This document shows positions 35,092 to 45,162 of a stretch of DNA of 59,867 nucleotides, piece by piece. A program made the position numbers and the translations under genes. Under the pieces are notes generated by a model. It saw nothing but the letters and a program-made list of their open reading frames with translations. It was not told the DNA's origin and made no database searches. This DNA comes from Parageobacillus thermantarcticus (GTDB lineage Bacteria > Bacillota > Bacilli > Bacillales > Anoxybacillaceae), in NCBI RefSeq assembly GCF_900111865.1, contig NZ_FOJS01000016.1, positions 1 through 59,867 on the forward strand, in the 5' to 3' direction. Numbering within the stretch: the stretch's first letter is position 1; each line of letters opens with the position of its first letter.

Positions 35092-35194
35092 AACGGTTAC
35101 ATTGTCACATAACGTTCATATAATGCCAATTTGTACGATAAAAAACACTGTTATAATGGAAAATGGGATACTACGATTTTAAGGGGTTTGAAAA

Positions 35195-35719
35195 ATGAAA
35201 AAACAACAGCGGCTTGTTATGAGAACGGTGATTTTGTTACTGTTATTGGCGGCGGTTGGATACACGATTTATTCCAATTTTTTCACAGAAAAAGCAAGGG
35301 TAAAAGTTGGCTCAACGGCACCGGATTTTGTTTTGACCGATTTAAGCGGAAAACAACATCGTCTTTCCGACTATCGCGGCAAAGGAGTGTTTTTGAACTT
35401 CTGGGGCACGTGGTGCAAGCCGTGCGAAAAGGAAATGCCGTACATCAACCGGCAATATAGCACATATAAAAAGCAAGGTGTTGAAGTGTTGGCAGTGAAC
35501 GTTGGCGAGACAAAGTTAAGTGTGCAAAAGTTTGTCGACCGTTTTGGCTTGACGTTTCCAGTCATGATCGACCGGGAAGATCAAGTGATGAACGCCTACG
35601 ATGTCGATCGACTGCCGGCGACGTTTTTGATTGATAAAAACGGCAAAGTGAAAAAAATTATCACTGGAACGATGACAGAGGAAATGGTCAAGCAGTATAT
35701 GGAAAGCATTAAACCGTAA
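35195..35719 (+). CDS. resA: Thiol-disulfide oxidoreductase ResA
   Basis: 174 residues. Membrane-anchored, extracytoplasmic thioredoxin-like protein that reduces the haem-binding cysteines of apocytochrome c. N-terminal anchor helix (about 9-29), active site CKPC in FWGTWCKPCEKEMP (about residue 74) and cis-Pro in RLPATFLI. AAGGGGTTTGAAAA precedes ATG 35195. Promoter not clear: TATAAT at 35152-35157 lacks a good -35. Confidence 0.93.
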   Translation: MKKQQRLVMRTVILLLLLAAVGYTIYSNFFTEKARVKVGSTAPDFVLTDLSGKQHRLSDYRGKGVFLNFWGTWCKPCEKEMPYINRQYSTYKKQGVEVLAVNVGETKLSVQKFVDRFGLTFPVMIDREDQVMNAYDVDRLPATFLIDKNGKVKKIITGTMTEEMVKQYMESIKP

Positions 35720-35732
35720 GGAGTTTTGCGAA

Positions 35733-37394
35733 ATGGAACATGTCAAATGCGAATGCGGTCATGTGAATCCGCATGGGACTGCTTTTTGCGAATCATGCGG
35801 AAAACCGCTTGAAGAAAACACGGAGAAAAAGCTTTTGGACATGCGTTATGAAGGAAGCGCGCGCCGTTCGCAAACGTATAATAAAACGATCGTGGATAAA
35901 ATTTGGGCGTTTTTTTCTTCCGTCAAAGTAGGGGTAGCGCTGATCGTTATTACGCTCATTGCTTCGGCAATCGGAACGATTTTCCCACAGGAAATGTATA
36001 TCCCGCCGAACGTTAGTCCTGCTGAATATTACGCTGATCAATACGGATGGGCGGGAAAACTGTATTATAAGCTCGGATTTAATAATTTGTACGGGTCATG
36101 GTGGTATATGCTCCTGATTGCGTCGATCGGCGTATCGCTTGTCATTTGCAGCTTAGACCGCGTGATCCCGCTCTATCGCGCTTTGAAAAAACAAGGCGTC
36201 ACAAGACATCCGAATTTTTTGCGGCGGCAGCGGTTATTTAGCACTTCGAGAGTCGCTGATGTCGATGATGTGTTCAAACAAGTGAAAGAGAAATTGGCGC
36301 AGCGCCGCTACCATATTCGCGAAGAAAACGGCAATATTTTGGCGGAAAAAGGCCGTTTTTCCCGCTGGGGTCCGTATGTCAACCATATCGGATTAATTAT
36401 TTTCTTAATTGGTGCAATGCTTCGCTTCGTTCCCGGAATGTATGTCGATGAAGTCCTGTGGATTCGCGAAGGGGAAACGAAAGAAATCCCTGGGACGCAT
36501 GGAAAATATTTCTTAAAGAACGAAAAATTCATTTTTGAAACATATGAAAAAGGAAAGGAAAATGAAGTGTTTAATGCGGCGATTGATCGCGTCGGTAGCG
36601 GTACGGTTGCAAAAAATTACCAAACGAACGTCGTGCTTTATAAACGCGTCGGTCCGGTTGTCGCTGGCGCAGAACCGAAGCTGAAAAAAATAAAAGAGTA
36701 TAAGATTCGCGTCAATGAACCGTTAAAATATGACCATTATGCGTTGTACCAAGTCGACTTTAAACAAAACGAGCCGTATAAAATGGCGTTTCAATTAATG
36801 GATAAAACGTCGAAAAAATCGTTTGGCACTGTCGTCATCGATTTGCATAACCCAAAACCTTCCTATAACCTTGGCAACGGTTATCGGGTCGAGTTATTAA
36901 GTTATTTTCCGGATTTTTATTTTGATGAGGATGGGAATCCGTCTACAAAATCAAAAGTTCCAAACAATCCGGCGTTCGTGTTTAAAATGCTTACCCCGGA
37001 CAAGCCAAAAGGGGAAGTGAGCTTTGTCGCCATTCAACAGACGATTGAGCCGTTTGGCAATAATAAATATAAAATGGCATTTGCTGGATTGGAAACGAGA
37101 AATGTGTCAGGGCTTACAGTGCGCCGCGATTTTACGCTTTGGATTTTAGGCGTTGGCGGAGCGATATTTATGATTGGGGTCGTCCAAGGAATGTATTGGA
37201 ACCATCGCCGCATCTGGCTGCAGCGCGTCAATGGCGAAGTATGGCTTGCTGCGCATACGAACAAAAACTGGTTCGGGCTAAAAAATGAAATTCGCCGTGT
37301 CATTGAAGGAACGGGATTAGCGATGCCGATCGATCAAGCGGAAGAAGAGAAAAAAGCAGCGCAAGGGGGGCAAGCGCATGGCGCAACTAAGTAG
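35733..37394 (+). CDS. resB: Cytochrome c biogenesis protein ResB
   Basis: 553 residues. With ResC forms the system II haem delivery and ligation complex. N-terminal cytoplasmic zinc ribbon (CECG and CESCGKP, residues 6-28), membrane helices near 70-90, 125-145, 215-235 and 450-475, and a large extracytoplasmic domain between them. The zinc ribbon is also present in B. subtilis ResB. Thirteen bases after resA; overlaps resC by 17 bases. Confidence 0.93.
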   Translation: MEHVKCECGHVNPHGTAFCESCGKPLEENTEKKLLDMRYEGSARRSQTYNKTIVDKIWAFFSSVKVGVALIVITLIASAIGTIFPQEMYIPPNVSPAEYYADQYGWAGKLYYKLGFNNLYGSWWYMLLIASIGVSLVICSLDRVIPLYRALKKQGVTRHPNFLRRQRLFSTSRVADVDDVFKQVKEKLAQRRYHIREENGNILAEKGRFSRWGPYVNHIGLIIFLIGAMLRFVPGMYVDEVLWIREGETKEIPGTHGKYFLKNEKFIFETYEKGKENEVFNAAIDRVGSGTVAKNYQTNVVLYKRVGPVVAGAEPKLKKIKEYKIRVNEPLKYDHYALYQVDFKQNEPYKMAFQLMDKTSKKSFGTVVIDLHNPKPSYNLGNGYRVELLSYFPDFYFDEDGNPSTKSKVPNNPAFVFKMLTPDKPKGEVSFVAIQQTIEPFGNNKYKMAFAGLETRNVSGLTVRRDFTLWILGVGGAIFMIGVVQGMYWNHRRIWLQRVNGEVWLAAHTNKNWFGLKNEIRRVIEGTGLAMPIDQAEEEKKAAQGGQAHGATK

Positions 37395-38568
37395 CACGTT
37401 GTTGTATATCGCGTTTATTCTTTATTTGATCGGGACGTTTTTTTTCGGCGGAGCGATTCGCGATAAAAAAGGAAAAGAGAAAAAAGAAAAAGATCGGTGG
37501 GCGCAGCTTGGCATTATGACAACGATCATCGGGTTTGTTTCGCAGCTTGGCTACTTTATTACAAGATGGATCGCAGCGGGGCACGCGCCGGTCAGCAATT
37601 TGTTTGAATTTACGACGTTTTTTGGGATGATGCTTGTCGCTGCTTTTATCGTGATTTATTTTATTTATAAAATAAGTATTCTTGGTTTGTTTACATTGCC
37701 GGTCGCATTGTTAGTGATCGCTTACGCCAGCATGTTTCCGCGTGAGATTACTCCGCTGATTCCGGCATTGCAAAGCGATTGGCTGCACATCCATGTAACT
37801 ACCGCCGCGGCGGGAGAAGCGATTTTAGCTGTCAGCTTTGCCGCTGGTCTCATTTATTTAGTTCGTGTCGTCGATCAGTCTAAGCCGAGCAAACGCACAT
37901 TCTGGCTGGAAGTCGTCATGTTCTGCTTAATTACAACGCTCGGCTTTGTGCTTGTATCGACGTCATTCAACCTTGCGGATTATGAAGCAAAATTTACATG
38001 GGTTGACAAAAACGAGCAAAAATCGGAAGTCGTTTATAACATGCCGGCATTAGTCGGCCCTCATGAAGGAAAGTTGGTGAAGGAAAGCGCCGACCGTTTT
38101 GAACCGTTCGTTTACATGCCGGCGATCATCAACGCGAAAAAATTAAATACCGTTATTTGGTCGTTCATCGGGGGCACGGTTTTATATGTGTTGCTCCGTC
38201 TTGTGTTGCGGAAGCGGGTCGCCGCCGCTTTGCAGCCGCTTGTCAAAAACGTCAACTTGGATTTAACGGATGAAATCAGCTATCGCGCTGTCGCGATCGG
38301 ATTCCCGGTATTTACGCTTGGAGCGCTTATTTTCGCGATGATTTGGGCGCAAATTGCGTGGACACGTTTTTGGGGATGGGATCCAAAAGAAGTGTGGGCG
38401 CTGATTACATGGCTGTTTTACGCCGCGTTTTTGCATCTTCGCTTGTCGAAAGGATGGCACGGCGAAAAATCGGCATGGCTTGCGGTCATTGGTTTTGCGA
38501 TCATCATGTTTAATTTAGTGGCGGTGAACTTAGTGATCGCCGGGCTGCATTCCTACGCCGGAACATGA
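37378..38568 (+). CDS. resC: Cytochrome c biogenesis protein ResC
   Basis: 396 residues, eight or so membrane helices, haem-handling family. The tryptophan-rich WWD-type motif is present in [16 protein letters not shown] (about 331-346), with flanking conserved His residues ([27 protein letters not shown]). Starts within the end of resB, so expression of the pair is coupled. Confidence 0.93.
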   Translation: MAQLSSTLLYIAFILYLIGTFFFGGAIRDKKGKEKKEKDRWAQLGIMTTIIGFVSQLGYFITRWIAAGHAPVSNLFEFTTFFGMMLVAAFIVIYFIYKISILGLFTLPVALLVIAYASMFPREITPLIPALQSDWLHIHVTTAAAGEAILAVSFAAGLIYLVRVVDQSKPSKRTFWLEVVMFCLITTLGFVLVSTSFNLADYEAKFTWVDKNEQKSEVVYNMPALVGPHEGKLVKESADRFEPFVYMPAIINAKKLNTVIWSFIGGTVLYVLLRLVLRKRVAAALQPLVKNVNLDLTDEISYRAVAIGFPVFTLGALIFAMIWAQIAWTRFWGWDPKEVWALITWLFYAAFLHLRLSKGWHGEKSAWLAVIGFAIIMFNLVAVNLVIAGLHSYAGT

Positions 38569-38591
38569 TGAATAGATGAATGGCTTTGCAC

Positions 38592-38626
38592 AAAAGGATG
38601 CCCCATTGGCGGGGGCATCCTTATTT
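38592..38626 (+). terminator. Terminator after resABC
   Basis: AAGGATGCCCC, short loop, GGGGGCATCCTT. As in B. subtilis, resDE follow with a possible separate promoter near 38661. Confidence 0.88.
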
Positions 38627-38688
38627 TACGATAAAGTAGATAAATGACATTCATTTTTGTACAATAGTGAACAAGGGAGGATGTTCTT

Positions 38689-39405
38689 ATGGATAAACAA
38701 GTAAAGATTTTAGTCGTGGATGACGAAGAACGAATTCGGCGCTTGTTGAAAATGTATTTGGAGCGCGAAAATTATATCATTGATGAAGCCGATAACGGCG
38801 ATGACGCCCTCAAAAAAGCGCTCGAAAACGACTATGATGTGATTTTGCTTGACCTCATGCTGCCGGGGAGGGACGGCATTGAGGTATGCAAAGAAATTCG
38901 CGAAAAGAAAGCAACGCCGATTATTATGCTGACGGCCAAAGGGGAAGAATCAAACCGCGTCCAAGGCTTTGAGGCGGGGACGGACGACTATATTGTCAAG
39001 CCGTTTAGCCCGCGCGAAGTCGTATTGCGCGTGAAGGCGCTGTTGCGGCGCGCGGCAAATACGATGTATGTCTTTGCTGATACGACCGCGAAAGACGTGC
39101 TCGTTTTTCCGCATTTAACGATTGATAACGACGCCCATCGCGTAACGGTTGACGGTCAGGAAGTGAATTTGACTCCGAAAGAATACGAACTGCTTTTATT
39201 TTTGGCAAAATCTCCAGATAAAGTATTTGATCGCGAACAGTTGCTAAAGGAAGTATGGCATTACGAATTTTTCGGCGATTTGCGCACAGTGGACACTCAT
39301 ATTAAGCGGTTGCGCGAAAAGTTAAACAAAGTCTCGCCGACGGCGGCAAAAATGATTGTAACCGTCTGGGGAGTTGGCTATAAATTTGAGGTAGTGAATG
39401 ACTAA
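38689..39405 (+). CDS. resD: Response regulator ResD
   Basis: 238 residues, OmpR type. Receiver domain with acidic pocket DDEER, phosphorylated Asp in [10 protein letters not shown] (about residue 55), Thr in IIMLTAKGE and Lys in [10 protein letters not shown]-terminal winged helix ([28 protein letters not shown]). Activates respiration and cytochrome genes under low oxygen. AGGGAGGATGTTCTT before the ATG; stop overlaps resE by one base. Confidence 0.94.
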   Translation: MDKQVKILVVDDEERIRRLLKMYLERENYIIDEADNGDDALKKALENDYDVILLDLMLPGRDGIEVCKEIREKKATPIIMLTAKGEESNRVQGFEAGTDDYIVKPFSPREVVLRVKALLRRAANTMYVFADTTAKDVLVFPHLTIDNDAHRVTVDGQEVNLTPKEYELLLFLAKSPDKVFDREQLLKEVWHYEFFGDLRTVDTHIKRLREKLNKVSPTAAKMIVTVWGVGYKFEVVND

Positions 39406-41195
39406 TGTGGCTTTTTCGTAGCGTTGTTGGGAAATTATGGTTCACGATATTATTGCTCGTTTCCTGCGTGTTATTTGTCCTTACAGTCCTTTTGTTGAAA
39501 TTTTTTGAAAATTATTATGTGCAAGAAGCGGAAAAAGAATTGACGCAGCTTGCGACAAAAGTATCGGAAGTCATGCGCGACTACGAAGATGAAAAGCTGG
39601 CTCGTTCGATCGCATGGACGCTTGTTGATCATACGTCCAAAGCGGTCATTATTTTCGATTCCTCACATTACTGGTATTCGCCAACAAACGATGAATTGCG
39701 CGATTTGCCGTTATCACTGATTGAACAAGATAAAGATTTGCGAAAAGTATTTACGGAAGGAAAAAGCGTAAAAAAGAAAACGTATTTGCCGAACGTGCAA
39801 ACTGGCAAAAGCCAATATAGCGATGTGATTATTGTCGGCGTGCCGCTTGAGATGGCGGATGGAAAACGGGGCGGAGTATTTATTTACCAATCGTTGCGAG
39901 CCATTGAAGATACGACAAAGCAAACGAAAAAATTGATTTTTCTTGCCGCGTTTATCGCCATCGTGTTGACGACGTTTTTCGCTTTTTTCTTATCGACTCG
40001 GATTACCGCGCCTTTGCGAAAAATGCGGCAAGCGGCGTTTGAAGTGGCGCGCGGCAAATTTGATACAAAAGTGCCGATTTTAACGCACGATGAAATCGGC
40101 GAATTGGCGATGGCGTTCAACCAGATGGGCAGACGGCTGCAATTTAACATTAATGCGCTGAACCAGGAAAAAGAGCAGCTGGCAAGCATTTTAAGCAGCA
40201 TGGCCGACGGCGTCATCACCTTTAACCGCGATGGCGAAATATTAATTACAAATCCGCCTGCGGAGCGGTTTTTGCAAGCATGGTATTTTGAACAAGGAAA
40301 CGATGCGGAAACAATCGCGCCGCTGCCTCCGCAAGCAAAAGAGCTATTTATTCGCGTTGTCCGTGAAGAAAAGGAACAATCGATCGAATTGTCGCTGCAA
40401 GGACGGACATGGGTGATTTTAATGACGCCGCTTTATAGCAAAACGACCGTACGTGGAGCGGTGGCGGTGTTGCGCGATATGACGGAGGAACGCCGCTTGG
40501 ATAAACTCCGCAAAGATTTTATCGCCAACGTTTCCCATGAACTGCGCACGCCGATCGCGATGCTTCAAGGGTACAGTGAAGCGATTATTGATGATATTGC
40601 CGCAACCGATGAAGAAAAGAAAGAGATGGCGAAAGTCATTTACGATGAATCGTTGCGCATGGGCCGCCTTGTCAACGACTTGTTAGATTTGGCGCGCATG
40701 GAAGCAGGTCACATTACGTTAAATTACGAAACCGTTCAGCTCGTCCCATATATCGGACGGATTATTCGCAAATTCCAAGGGTTAGCAAAAGAAAAGCAAA
40801 TTGATTTGTCGGCGGAGTTTAAAGATGAGGATATCCAAATTGCGATTGACCCAGACCGGATTGAGCAAGTTTTGACGAATTTAATTGATAACGCGATTCG
40901 TCATACGGATAAAAACGGAATGGTCAAGATTATTGTCGAACGAAGCGGAGACGGCGTCACGATTCATGTGCAAGATTCCGGCTCCGGCATCCCAGAAGAA
41001 GATTTGCCGTTTGTGTTTGAACGCTTCTACAAAGCGGATAAGGCGCGTACGCGCGGCCGCTCGGGAACGGGATTGGGCCTTGCGATCGCGAAAAATATCG
41101 TGGAGGCGCATAAAGGGACGATTTCCGTCCATAGCAAACTTCATGAAGGAACGACATTTACGTTTTACTTGCCAAACGGCCCGCAAGAAACGTAA
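39405..41195 (+). CDS. resE: Sensor histidine kinase ResE
   Basis: 596 residues. Helix 1 (10-32), extracytoplasmic region, helix 2 (about 180-200), HAMP, PAS (about 255-360), HisKA with His378 in [12 protein letters not shown], and ATPase domain with N box DNAIRHT and G boxes DSGSGIP and GTGLGLAIA. Partner of ResD, coupled by the one-base stop/start overlap. The stimulus is not visible in sequence. Confidence 0.94.
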   Translation: MWLFRSVVGKLWFTILLLVSCVLFVLTVLLLKFFENYYVQEAEKELTQLATKVSEVMRDYEDEKLARSIAWTLVDHTSKAVIIFDSSHYWYSPTNDELRDLPLSLIEQDKDLRKVFTEGKSVKKKTYLPNVQTGKSQYSDVIIVGVPLEMADGKRGGVFIYQSLRAIEDTTKQTKKLIFLAAFIAIVLTTFFAFFLSTRITAPLRKMRQAAFEVARGKFDTKVPILTHDEIGELAMAFNQMGRRLQFNINALNQEKEQLASILSSMADGVITFNRDGEILITNPPAERFLQAWYFEQGNDAETIAPLPPQAKELFIRVVREEKEQSIELSLQGRTWVILMTPLYSKTTVRGAVAVLRDMTEERRLDKLRKDFIANVSHELRTPIAMLQGYSEAIIDDIAATDEEKKEMAKVIYDESLRMGRLVNDLLDLARMEAGHITLNYETVQLVPYIGRIIRKFQGLAKEKQIDLSAEFKDEDIQIAIDPDRIEQVLTNLIDNAIRHTDKNGMVKIIVERSGDGVTIHVQDSGSGIPEEDLPFVFERFYKADKARTRGRSGTGLGLAIAKNIVEAHKGTISVHSKLHEGTTFTFYLPNGPQET

Positions 41196-41196
41196 A

Positions 41197-41233
41197 ACGC
41201 CCCTTGCCTAAACAGCAGGGGGGCTGTTTTTTA
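41197..41233 (+). terminator. Terminator after resDE
   Basis: GCCCCTTGC, loop, GCAGGGGGGC and a T run after TG. Confidence 0.8.
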
Positions 41234-41318
41234 AACGCACAATGAAAAGAAAGAACGGCGGCATGTTTGGGGAGCATGCTGTATCATTGCGATTTCCATT
41301 GAAAAGGGGGAGATAGGA

Positions 41319-41551
41319 TTGCTTTCGTCGTTTTTTAGGCATATTCACAAGCTGTTTGAGACGGTGGAGAAAAAGGAAAGCGAAGCGATGTTTACTGCTG
41401 CTAAAAAAGTGGTTGAGATAGGGAAGAGCCGCCAATTTGGTTAAGCGGAAACATTCCGGAAGGAAAAGAACATAACCAAAAACTGATTCAACAATATAAA
41501 GAACGGATCCCTTTTCTTGACGAAAAAATATATAGTGGTCTAGACAACTAG
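41319..41551 (+). pseudogene. SIS-domain sugar isomerase gene with internal deletion
   Basis: After AAAAGGGGGAGA, TTG at 41319 opens a frame reading SSFFRHIHKLFETVEKKESE up to AAKKVV, the N-terminus of a phosphosugar SIS-domain protein. It hits TAA at 41442. From about 41427 another frame reads PPIWLSGNIP, EHNQKLIQQYKERIPFL and stops at 41551, the C-terminal end of the same family. About 170 codons with the whole sugar-binding core are missing and the two ends are out of frame. Such genes often precede nagA, so this was probably the first gene of the nag operon. Confidence 0.75.
41534..41549 (+). promoter_or_regulatory. NagR (GntR-type) operator before nagA
   Basis: AGTGGTCTAGACAACT is a 16-base palindrome with one mismatched pair, of the type bound by NagR/DasR regulators. 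It overlaps the stop of the collapsed SIS gene and lies 18 bases before TATAAT (41567-41572), so it would block the nagA promoter. nagR itself is the third gene of the operon. Confidence 0.72.
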
Positions 41552-41594
41552 ATAACAGGATGTTAATATAATAATAGAAAGAAGGTGTAATCTT

Positions 41595-42767
41595 GTGAAA
41601 CGATGGCTGTTGAAAAATGCTACGATTTATGCGGAAACAGGAAAAATCGGGCAAGGATATGTGTTAACAGAAGGAGATAAAGTGATTGAAGTAGGACCAA
41701 TGTCATCATGTCCGAATTTCATTGAAGCGGAGGTGGTGGAACTTCACCCAAGTTTCACGGTAATACCGGGGTTTATTGATATCCATATTCATGGTGCAGC
41801 AGGGGCGGATGTAATGGATGCAACAAACGAAGCGTTGCGCACGATGGCGGAAGCGCTGCCAAAGGAAGGCACAACCAGTTTTTTAGCGACGACGATGACC
41901 GCACCGATTGATCATATTGAACGCGCCGTTGAAAATGTTGCGCAATATATACATCGCAACAATCTTCCTGGGAAAGCGGAGGTGCTTGGCATCCATTTGG
42001 AAGGACCGTTTATTTCCCCAAAACGCGCGGGGGCGCAGCATCCAAACAATATTATCGAACCGAATATCGAGTTGTTTCAAAAGTGGCAGAACATTGCGAA
42101 TGGGCATATACGGCTTGTTACGCTGGCGCCGGAAGAAAATAATGGATTAGCGCTCACAGCATACTTAAAAAAAACTGGGGTGATCGCTTCCATCGGCCAT
42201 TCCGATGCGGTTTACGAACAAGTAAAAGCAGCGATTGACGCAGGGGTAAAGCATGCCACTCACCTATTTAACGGCATGCGCGGCGTTCATCATCGCGAGC
42301 CGGGAGTTGCCGGAGCGGTTCTTATGCATGATGAAGTTGTATGTGAACTAATTGCCGATGGAATTCATGTCGCGCCGGAAATGGTTCGCTTTGCGTATAA
42401 AATGAAAGGCTGCGAAGGCCTCATATTAATTACGGACGCGATGCGCGCAAAATGTCTCGACGCTGGCATATATGAACTTGGTGGCCAAGAAGTCATCGTT
42501 CAAGGAGAAAAAGCGACATTGCGGAACGGCACGCTAGCCGGAAGCATTTTAAAATTAGGCGACGCGGCGAAAAACGCCATGTCTTTTACCGGCTGTACAC
42601 TGGAAGACGTTATACGCATGGCCAGCTGGAATCCGGCAAAGCAATTAGGCGTTTTAGATAGAAAAGGAAGCATCCGCGCCGGCAAAGATGCTGATCTTGT
42701 CGTATTAGACGAACATCATCAAGTTGTGATGACGATATGCCGCGGCAAACTTGCATATGCAAAATAG
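41595..42767 (+). CDS. nagA: N-acetylglucosamine-6-phosphate deacetylase
   Basis: 390 residues. Converts GlcNAc-6-P to glucosamine-6-P and acetate, cytoplasmic. Amidohydrolase barrel with IDIHIHGAAGADVMD, GIHLEGPFISPKRAGAQ, SIGHSDA, HLFNGMRGVHHREPG and catalytic Asp in LITDAMRAK. GTG 41595 with AAGGTG eight bases upstream. Twenty bases before nagB. Confidence 0.94.
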   Translation: MKRWLLKNATIYAETGKIGQGYVLTEGDKVIEVGPMSSCPNFIEAEVVELHPSFTVIPGFIDIHIHGAAGADVMDATNEALRTMAEALPKEGTTSFLATTMTAPIDHIERAVENVAQYIHRNNLPGKAEVLGIHLEGPFISPKRAGAQHPNNIIEPNIELFQKWQNIANGHIRLVTLAPEENNGLALTAYLKKTGVIASIGHSDAVYEQVKAAIDAGVKHATHLFNGMRGVHHREPGVAGAVLMHDEVVCELIADGIHVAPEMVRFAYKMKGCEGLILITDAMRAKCLDAGIYELGGQEVIVQGEKATLRNGTLAGSILKLGDAAKNAMSFTGCTLEDVIRMASWNPAKQLGVLDRKGSIRAGKDADLVVLDEHHQVVMTICRGKLAYAK

Positions 42768-42787
42768 AAAAGGTGGGACGGACGGCA

Positions 42788-43543
42788 ATGAAACTAATCG
42801 AAGCGGCAAACTACGAAGAAATGAGCGAAAAAGCGGCTGACATCATTATTTCTCAGGTAAAAGAAAAACCTAATTCCGTTCTTGGCCTTGCCACAGGATC
42901 GACAATGCTAGGCGTATACAAGCAATTAGTTGAAGATCATCGGCAAAACGGAACATCGTATCGAAACGTTCGCACAGTCAATTTGGATGAATATATTGGC
43001 TTGTCGCCCGATCACCCGAACAGCTATCGCTACTATATGAATCAACATTTGTTTGCCCATATCGACATCCCGCTTTCACAAACATATATTCCAAACGGAA
43101 CAAGTGACGATGTGGAAGCGGAATGCCAGCGCTATGAACGGCTTATTGAGAGTTTGGGAGGAATTGACTTGCAAATTTTGGGGATTGGAAGAAACGGGCA
43201 TATCGGCTTTAACGAGCCAGGGACGCCTTTTTCAGTTCCGACGCACGTCGTTGAGCTAACTCCGTCAACACGGCAAGCGAATGCCCGCTTTTTCCCATCT
43301 TTCGAAGATGTGCCGCACCAAGCGATCACAATGGGGATCGCGACGATTATGAAAAGCCGGCATATATTGCTGTTAGCGTCGGGAACGGAGAAAGCGGCAA
43401 CGATGGCGAAGCTGTTCGAAGGAACCGTGACAACAGATGTACCGGCATCGGTGCTTCATACCCATCCAAATGTCACGGTGATTGCCGACCAAGAGGCGTT
43501 GTCGCTTGTGCCAGATGAAAAACGAAAGGTGTATGGAAAATGA
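42788..43543 (+). CDS. nagB: Glucosamine-6-phosphate deaminase
   Basis: 251 residues. Produces fructose-6-phosphate and ammonia from glucosamine-6-P. Motifs GLATGSTMLGVYKQL, NLDEYIGLSPDHPNSY (catalytic Asp), GIGRNGHIGFNEPG (His and Glu) and VLHTHPNVTVIAD. The usual proton acceptor sets are intact. ATG 42788 follows AAGGTGGG; overlaps nagR by four bases. Confidence 0.94.
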   Translation: MKLIEAANYEEMSEKAADIIISQVKEKPNSVLGLATGSTMLGVYKQLVEDHRQNGTSYRNVRTVNLDEYIGLSPDHPNSYRYYMNQHLFAHIDIPLSQTYIPNGTSDDVEAECQRYERLIESLGGIDLQILGIGRNGHIGFNEPGTPFSVPTHVVELTPSTRQANARFFPSFEDVPHQAITMGIATIMKSRHILLLASGTEKAATMAKLFEGTVTTDVPASVLHTHPNVTVIADQEALSLVPDEKRKVYGK

Positions 43544-44268
43544 TTAACAAACATTCACCGCTTCCTATCTATTACCAATTAGAGCAAGGGATTAAAGAAA
43601 TGATCGAAAAAGGACAGCTCAAGCCGGGGGAAATGATTCCGTCCGAGCGGGAGCTAGCGGAGACATACGACATCAGCCGAATGACGGTTCGGCAAGCGAT
43701 CAATAATTTGGTGAATGATGGATATTTAGTAAGAAAACGAGGAAAGGGAACGTTTGTTGCCGCGACAAAAATCGAACAGCCGTTAAAAGGACTAACAAGT
43801 TTTTCAGAAGATATGCGCGCGCGCGGCATGGAACCTGGGACGAAGGTGCTCGACTTCAACATTGTCCCCGCCAGCGCGGCGTTGGCTCAGCTGTTGGACG
43901 TGCGCGAAGGTGCGGATCTTTATGAAATTCGCCGCGTTCGCCTTGCCGACGGATTGCCGATGGCGCTGGAAACATCCTATATTCCATGCTCGATTGTCCC
44001 AGATTTAACGCGTGAAATTGTAAGCGGTTCCGTCTATGAGTTTATTGAAAAAGACGTTGGTTTATCGATTCGTTCCGCCGTGCAGGTGCTGGAGGCATCG
44101 GTTGCCCGGAAAATGGAGGCGGAGCTGCTGCAGGTAAAAGAAGGAGCGCCTGTATTGCTCTTGCAGCGCAGAAGCTATTTGGACGACGGCAGGCCGTTAG
44201 AAGTCGTCAAATCGGTTTACCGCGGCGATCGCTATAAATTTACGATTGAGATGGAACGATCAAAATAG
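43540..44268 (+). CDS. nagR: GntR/HutC-family repressor NagR
   Basis: 242 residues. N-terminal winged helix (PSERELAETYDISRMTVRQAI, about 41-61) and C-terminal UTRA effector domain (from about 90, GLTSFSEDMRARGMEPG). Expected to repress nagAB until glucosamine-6-P or GlcNAc-6-P binds. ATG overlaps the nagB stop. A matching operator sits upstream of nagA. Equivalent to B. subtilis YvoA/NagR. Confidence 0.92.
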   Translation: MINKHSPLPIYYQLEQGIKEMIEKGQLKPGEMIPSERELAETYDISRMTVRQAINNLVNDGYLVRKRGKGTFVAATKIEQPLKGLTSFSEDMRARGMEPGTKVLDFNIVPASAALAQLLDVREGADLYEIRRVRLADGLPMALETSYIPCSIVPDLTREIVSGSVYEFIEKDVGLSIRSAVQVLEASVARKMEAELLQVKEGAPVLLLQRRSYLDDGRPLEVVKSVYRGDRYKFTIEMERSK

Positions 44269-44378
44269 GATAGTGACAGAACAATCAACTCAAGGTTTAG
44301 ATTTTTTATTCCATGATGAAACTTGCTGCCTTTTTGTTGCGTATGCTTTTGTAGAGGAAATAGAAAGGGGAAATTCAT

Positions 44379-44561
44379 ATGTTTTCCGTATCTTCAACTT
44401 GTTCTGTTTGTGGAAAGCCGATTGAAAAAAATGAACCTATTTATGTGCGCATGAGATACCCTTCGTACAGAGGAATGGTAGAAATCACTGCTTTCCTCAA
44501 GCAGGAAGGTACCATTATTTGCGAGGGATGTTTCTCGCAAAAGAATGATCATAAAAAATGA
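44379..44561 (+). CDS. Small zinc-ribbon protein
   Basis: 60 residues with two CxxC pairs (CSVCGKP at about 8-14, CEGC near 50), a likely zinc ribbon around a central strand-rich part (YVRMRYPSYRGMVEI). AAAGGGGAAATTCAT precedes ATG 44379. Similar small proteins occur widely in Bacillaceae with misleading transporter names; function unknown. Confidence 0.65.
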   Translation: MFSVSSTCSVCGKPIEKNEPIYVRMRYPSYRGMVEITAFLKQEGTIICEGCFSQKNDHKK

Positions 44562-44574
44562 AAGGAGCTATACT

Positions 44575-44704
44575 ACGAATCATTTTTTGGCGGATTTTAA
44601 AGCGGTAAATGAACTCGTGTTTCAATGGCTCGCCGACGCAAAAACAATATACAGTAAGAGACTTTGGTTTTGTGTTTGAGCGCTATATTAAACAATTAAG
44701 TTGA
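44575..44704 (+). pseudogene. Possible broken short gene with ACG in place of the start
   Basis: AAAGGAG (44561-44567) is followed at normal spacing by ACG, then a frame reading NHFLADFKAVNELVFQWLAD. Near 44660 it stops making sense, while a shifted frame continues FGFVFERYIKQLS to TGA at 44702-44704, right before a terminator. Ribosome site, readable ends and terminator suggest a small gene that lost its ATG and took a frameshift. Not recognised. Confidence 0.35.
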
Positions 44705-44706
44705 TC

Positions 44707-44733
44707 GCCGCCTAGCATCAGGCGGCTTTTTGT
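44707..44733 (+). terminator. Terminator before the B12 operon
   Basis: GCCGCCT, loop AGCATC, AGGCGGC, five T. Confidence 0.88.
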
Positions 44734-44833
44734 CTGTTTGTAAGCGACGTCTTATTTTTTTATTGCAAAACCTTTTCTCTTCCATTAACATTATAACTGT
44801 CCATTGTTCGACAATTTTATACAGCAGCGGCAA

Positions 44834-45016
44834 GGTGCCAATGGAGCGGTTCGCTCTTCATGGCTTAATAGGGAATCTGGTGAAAATCCAGAACTGTCCC
44901 CGCAACTGTAAATGCGGACGAAATGAGATCACCACTGTACGGTGGAATGGCAAGCGCCGTTTGCCGTATGGGAAGGCTCAAAGTAGGATGAAGCATGAGT
45001 CAGTAGACCTGCCTTG
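44834..45016 (+). ncRNA. Cobalamin riboswitch
   Basis: The conserved core is present in order: GGTGCCAATGGAGCGG, AATAGGGAATCTGGTG, CCAGAACTGTCCCCGCAACTG, AAATGCGG, GGGAAGGC, and the B12 box GAGTCAGTAGACCTGCC at 44997-45013. Adenosylcobalamin binding should end transcription at the hairpin at 45105 and so limit the salvage operon. The upstream promoter could not be placed with confidence. Confidence 0.95.
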
Positions 45017-45104
45017 TTCGCTTACGGTTTCCTAATCTTCGGGGGGTGAGATGAGGAAACGGCAACGGTGGCTGTCTTCGTGTGTGCATGATTGCCGTTT
45101 CTCG

Positions 45105-45136
45105 CTCATTCCGCGTTAGGAATGAGTTTTTTATTT
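45105..45136 (+). terminator. Riboswitch terminator before btuF
   Basis: CTCATTCC, loop GCGTTA, GGAATGAG, then T run; 26 bases before the btuF start. Confidence 0.88.
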
Positions 45137-45162
45137 TTTACATAAAGAAGGGGGAACAAAAG

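Noticed and set aside
35102-35157. Promoter for resA using TTGTCA at 35102 or TTGTAC at 35131
   Set aside because: Spacers to the nearby TATAAT boxes are 11 and 15 bases, outside the usual range; only the -10 at 35152 is convincing.
44273-44425. 50-codon open frame starting GTG, reading TEQSTQGLDFLFHDETCC
   Set aside because: No ribosome site, overlaps the better supported zinc-ribbon gene in another frame.
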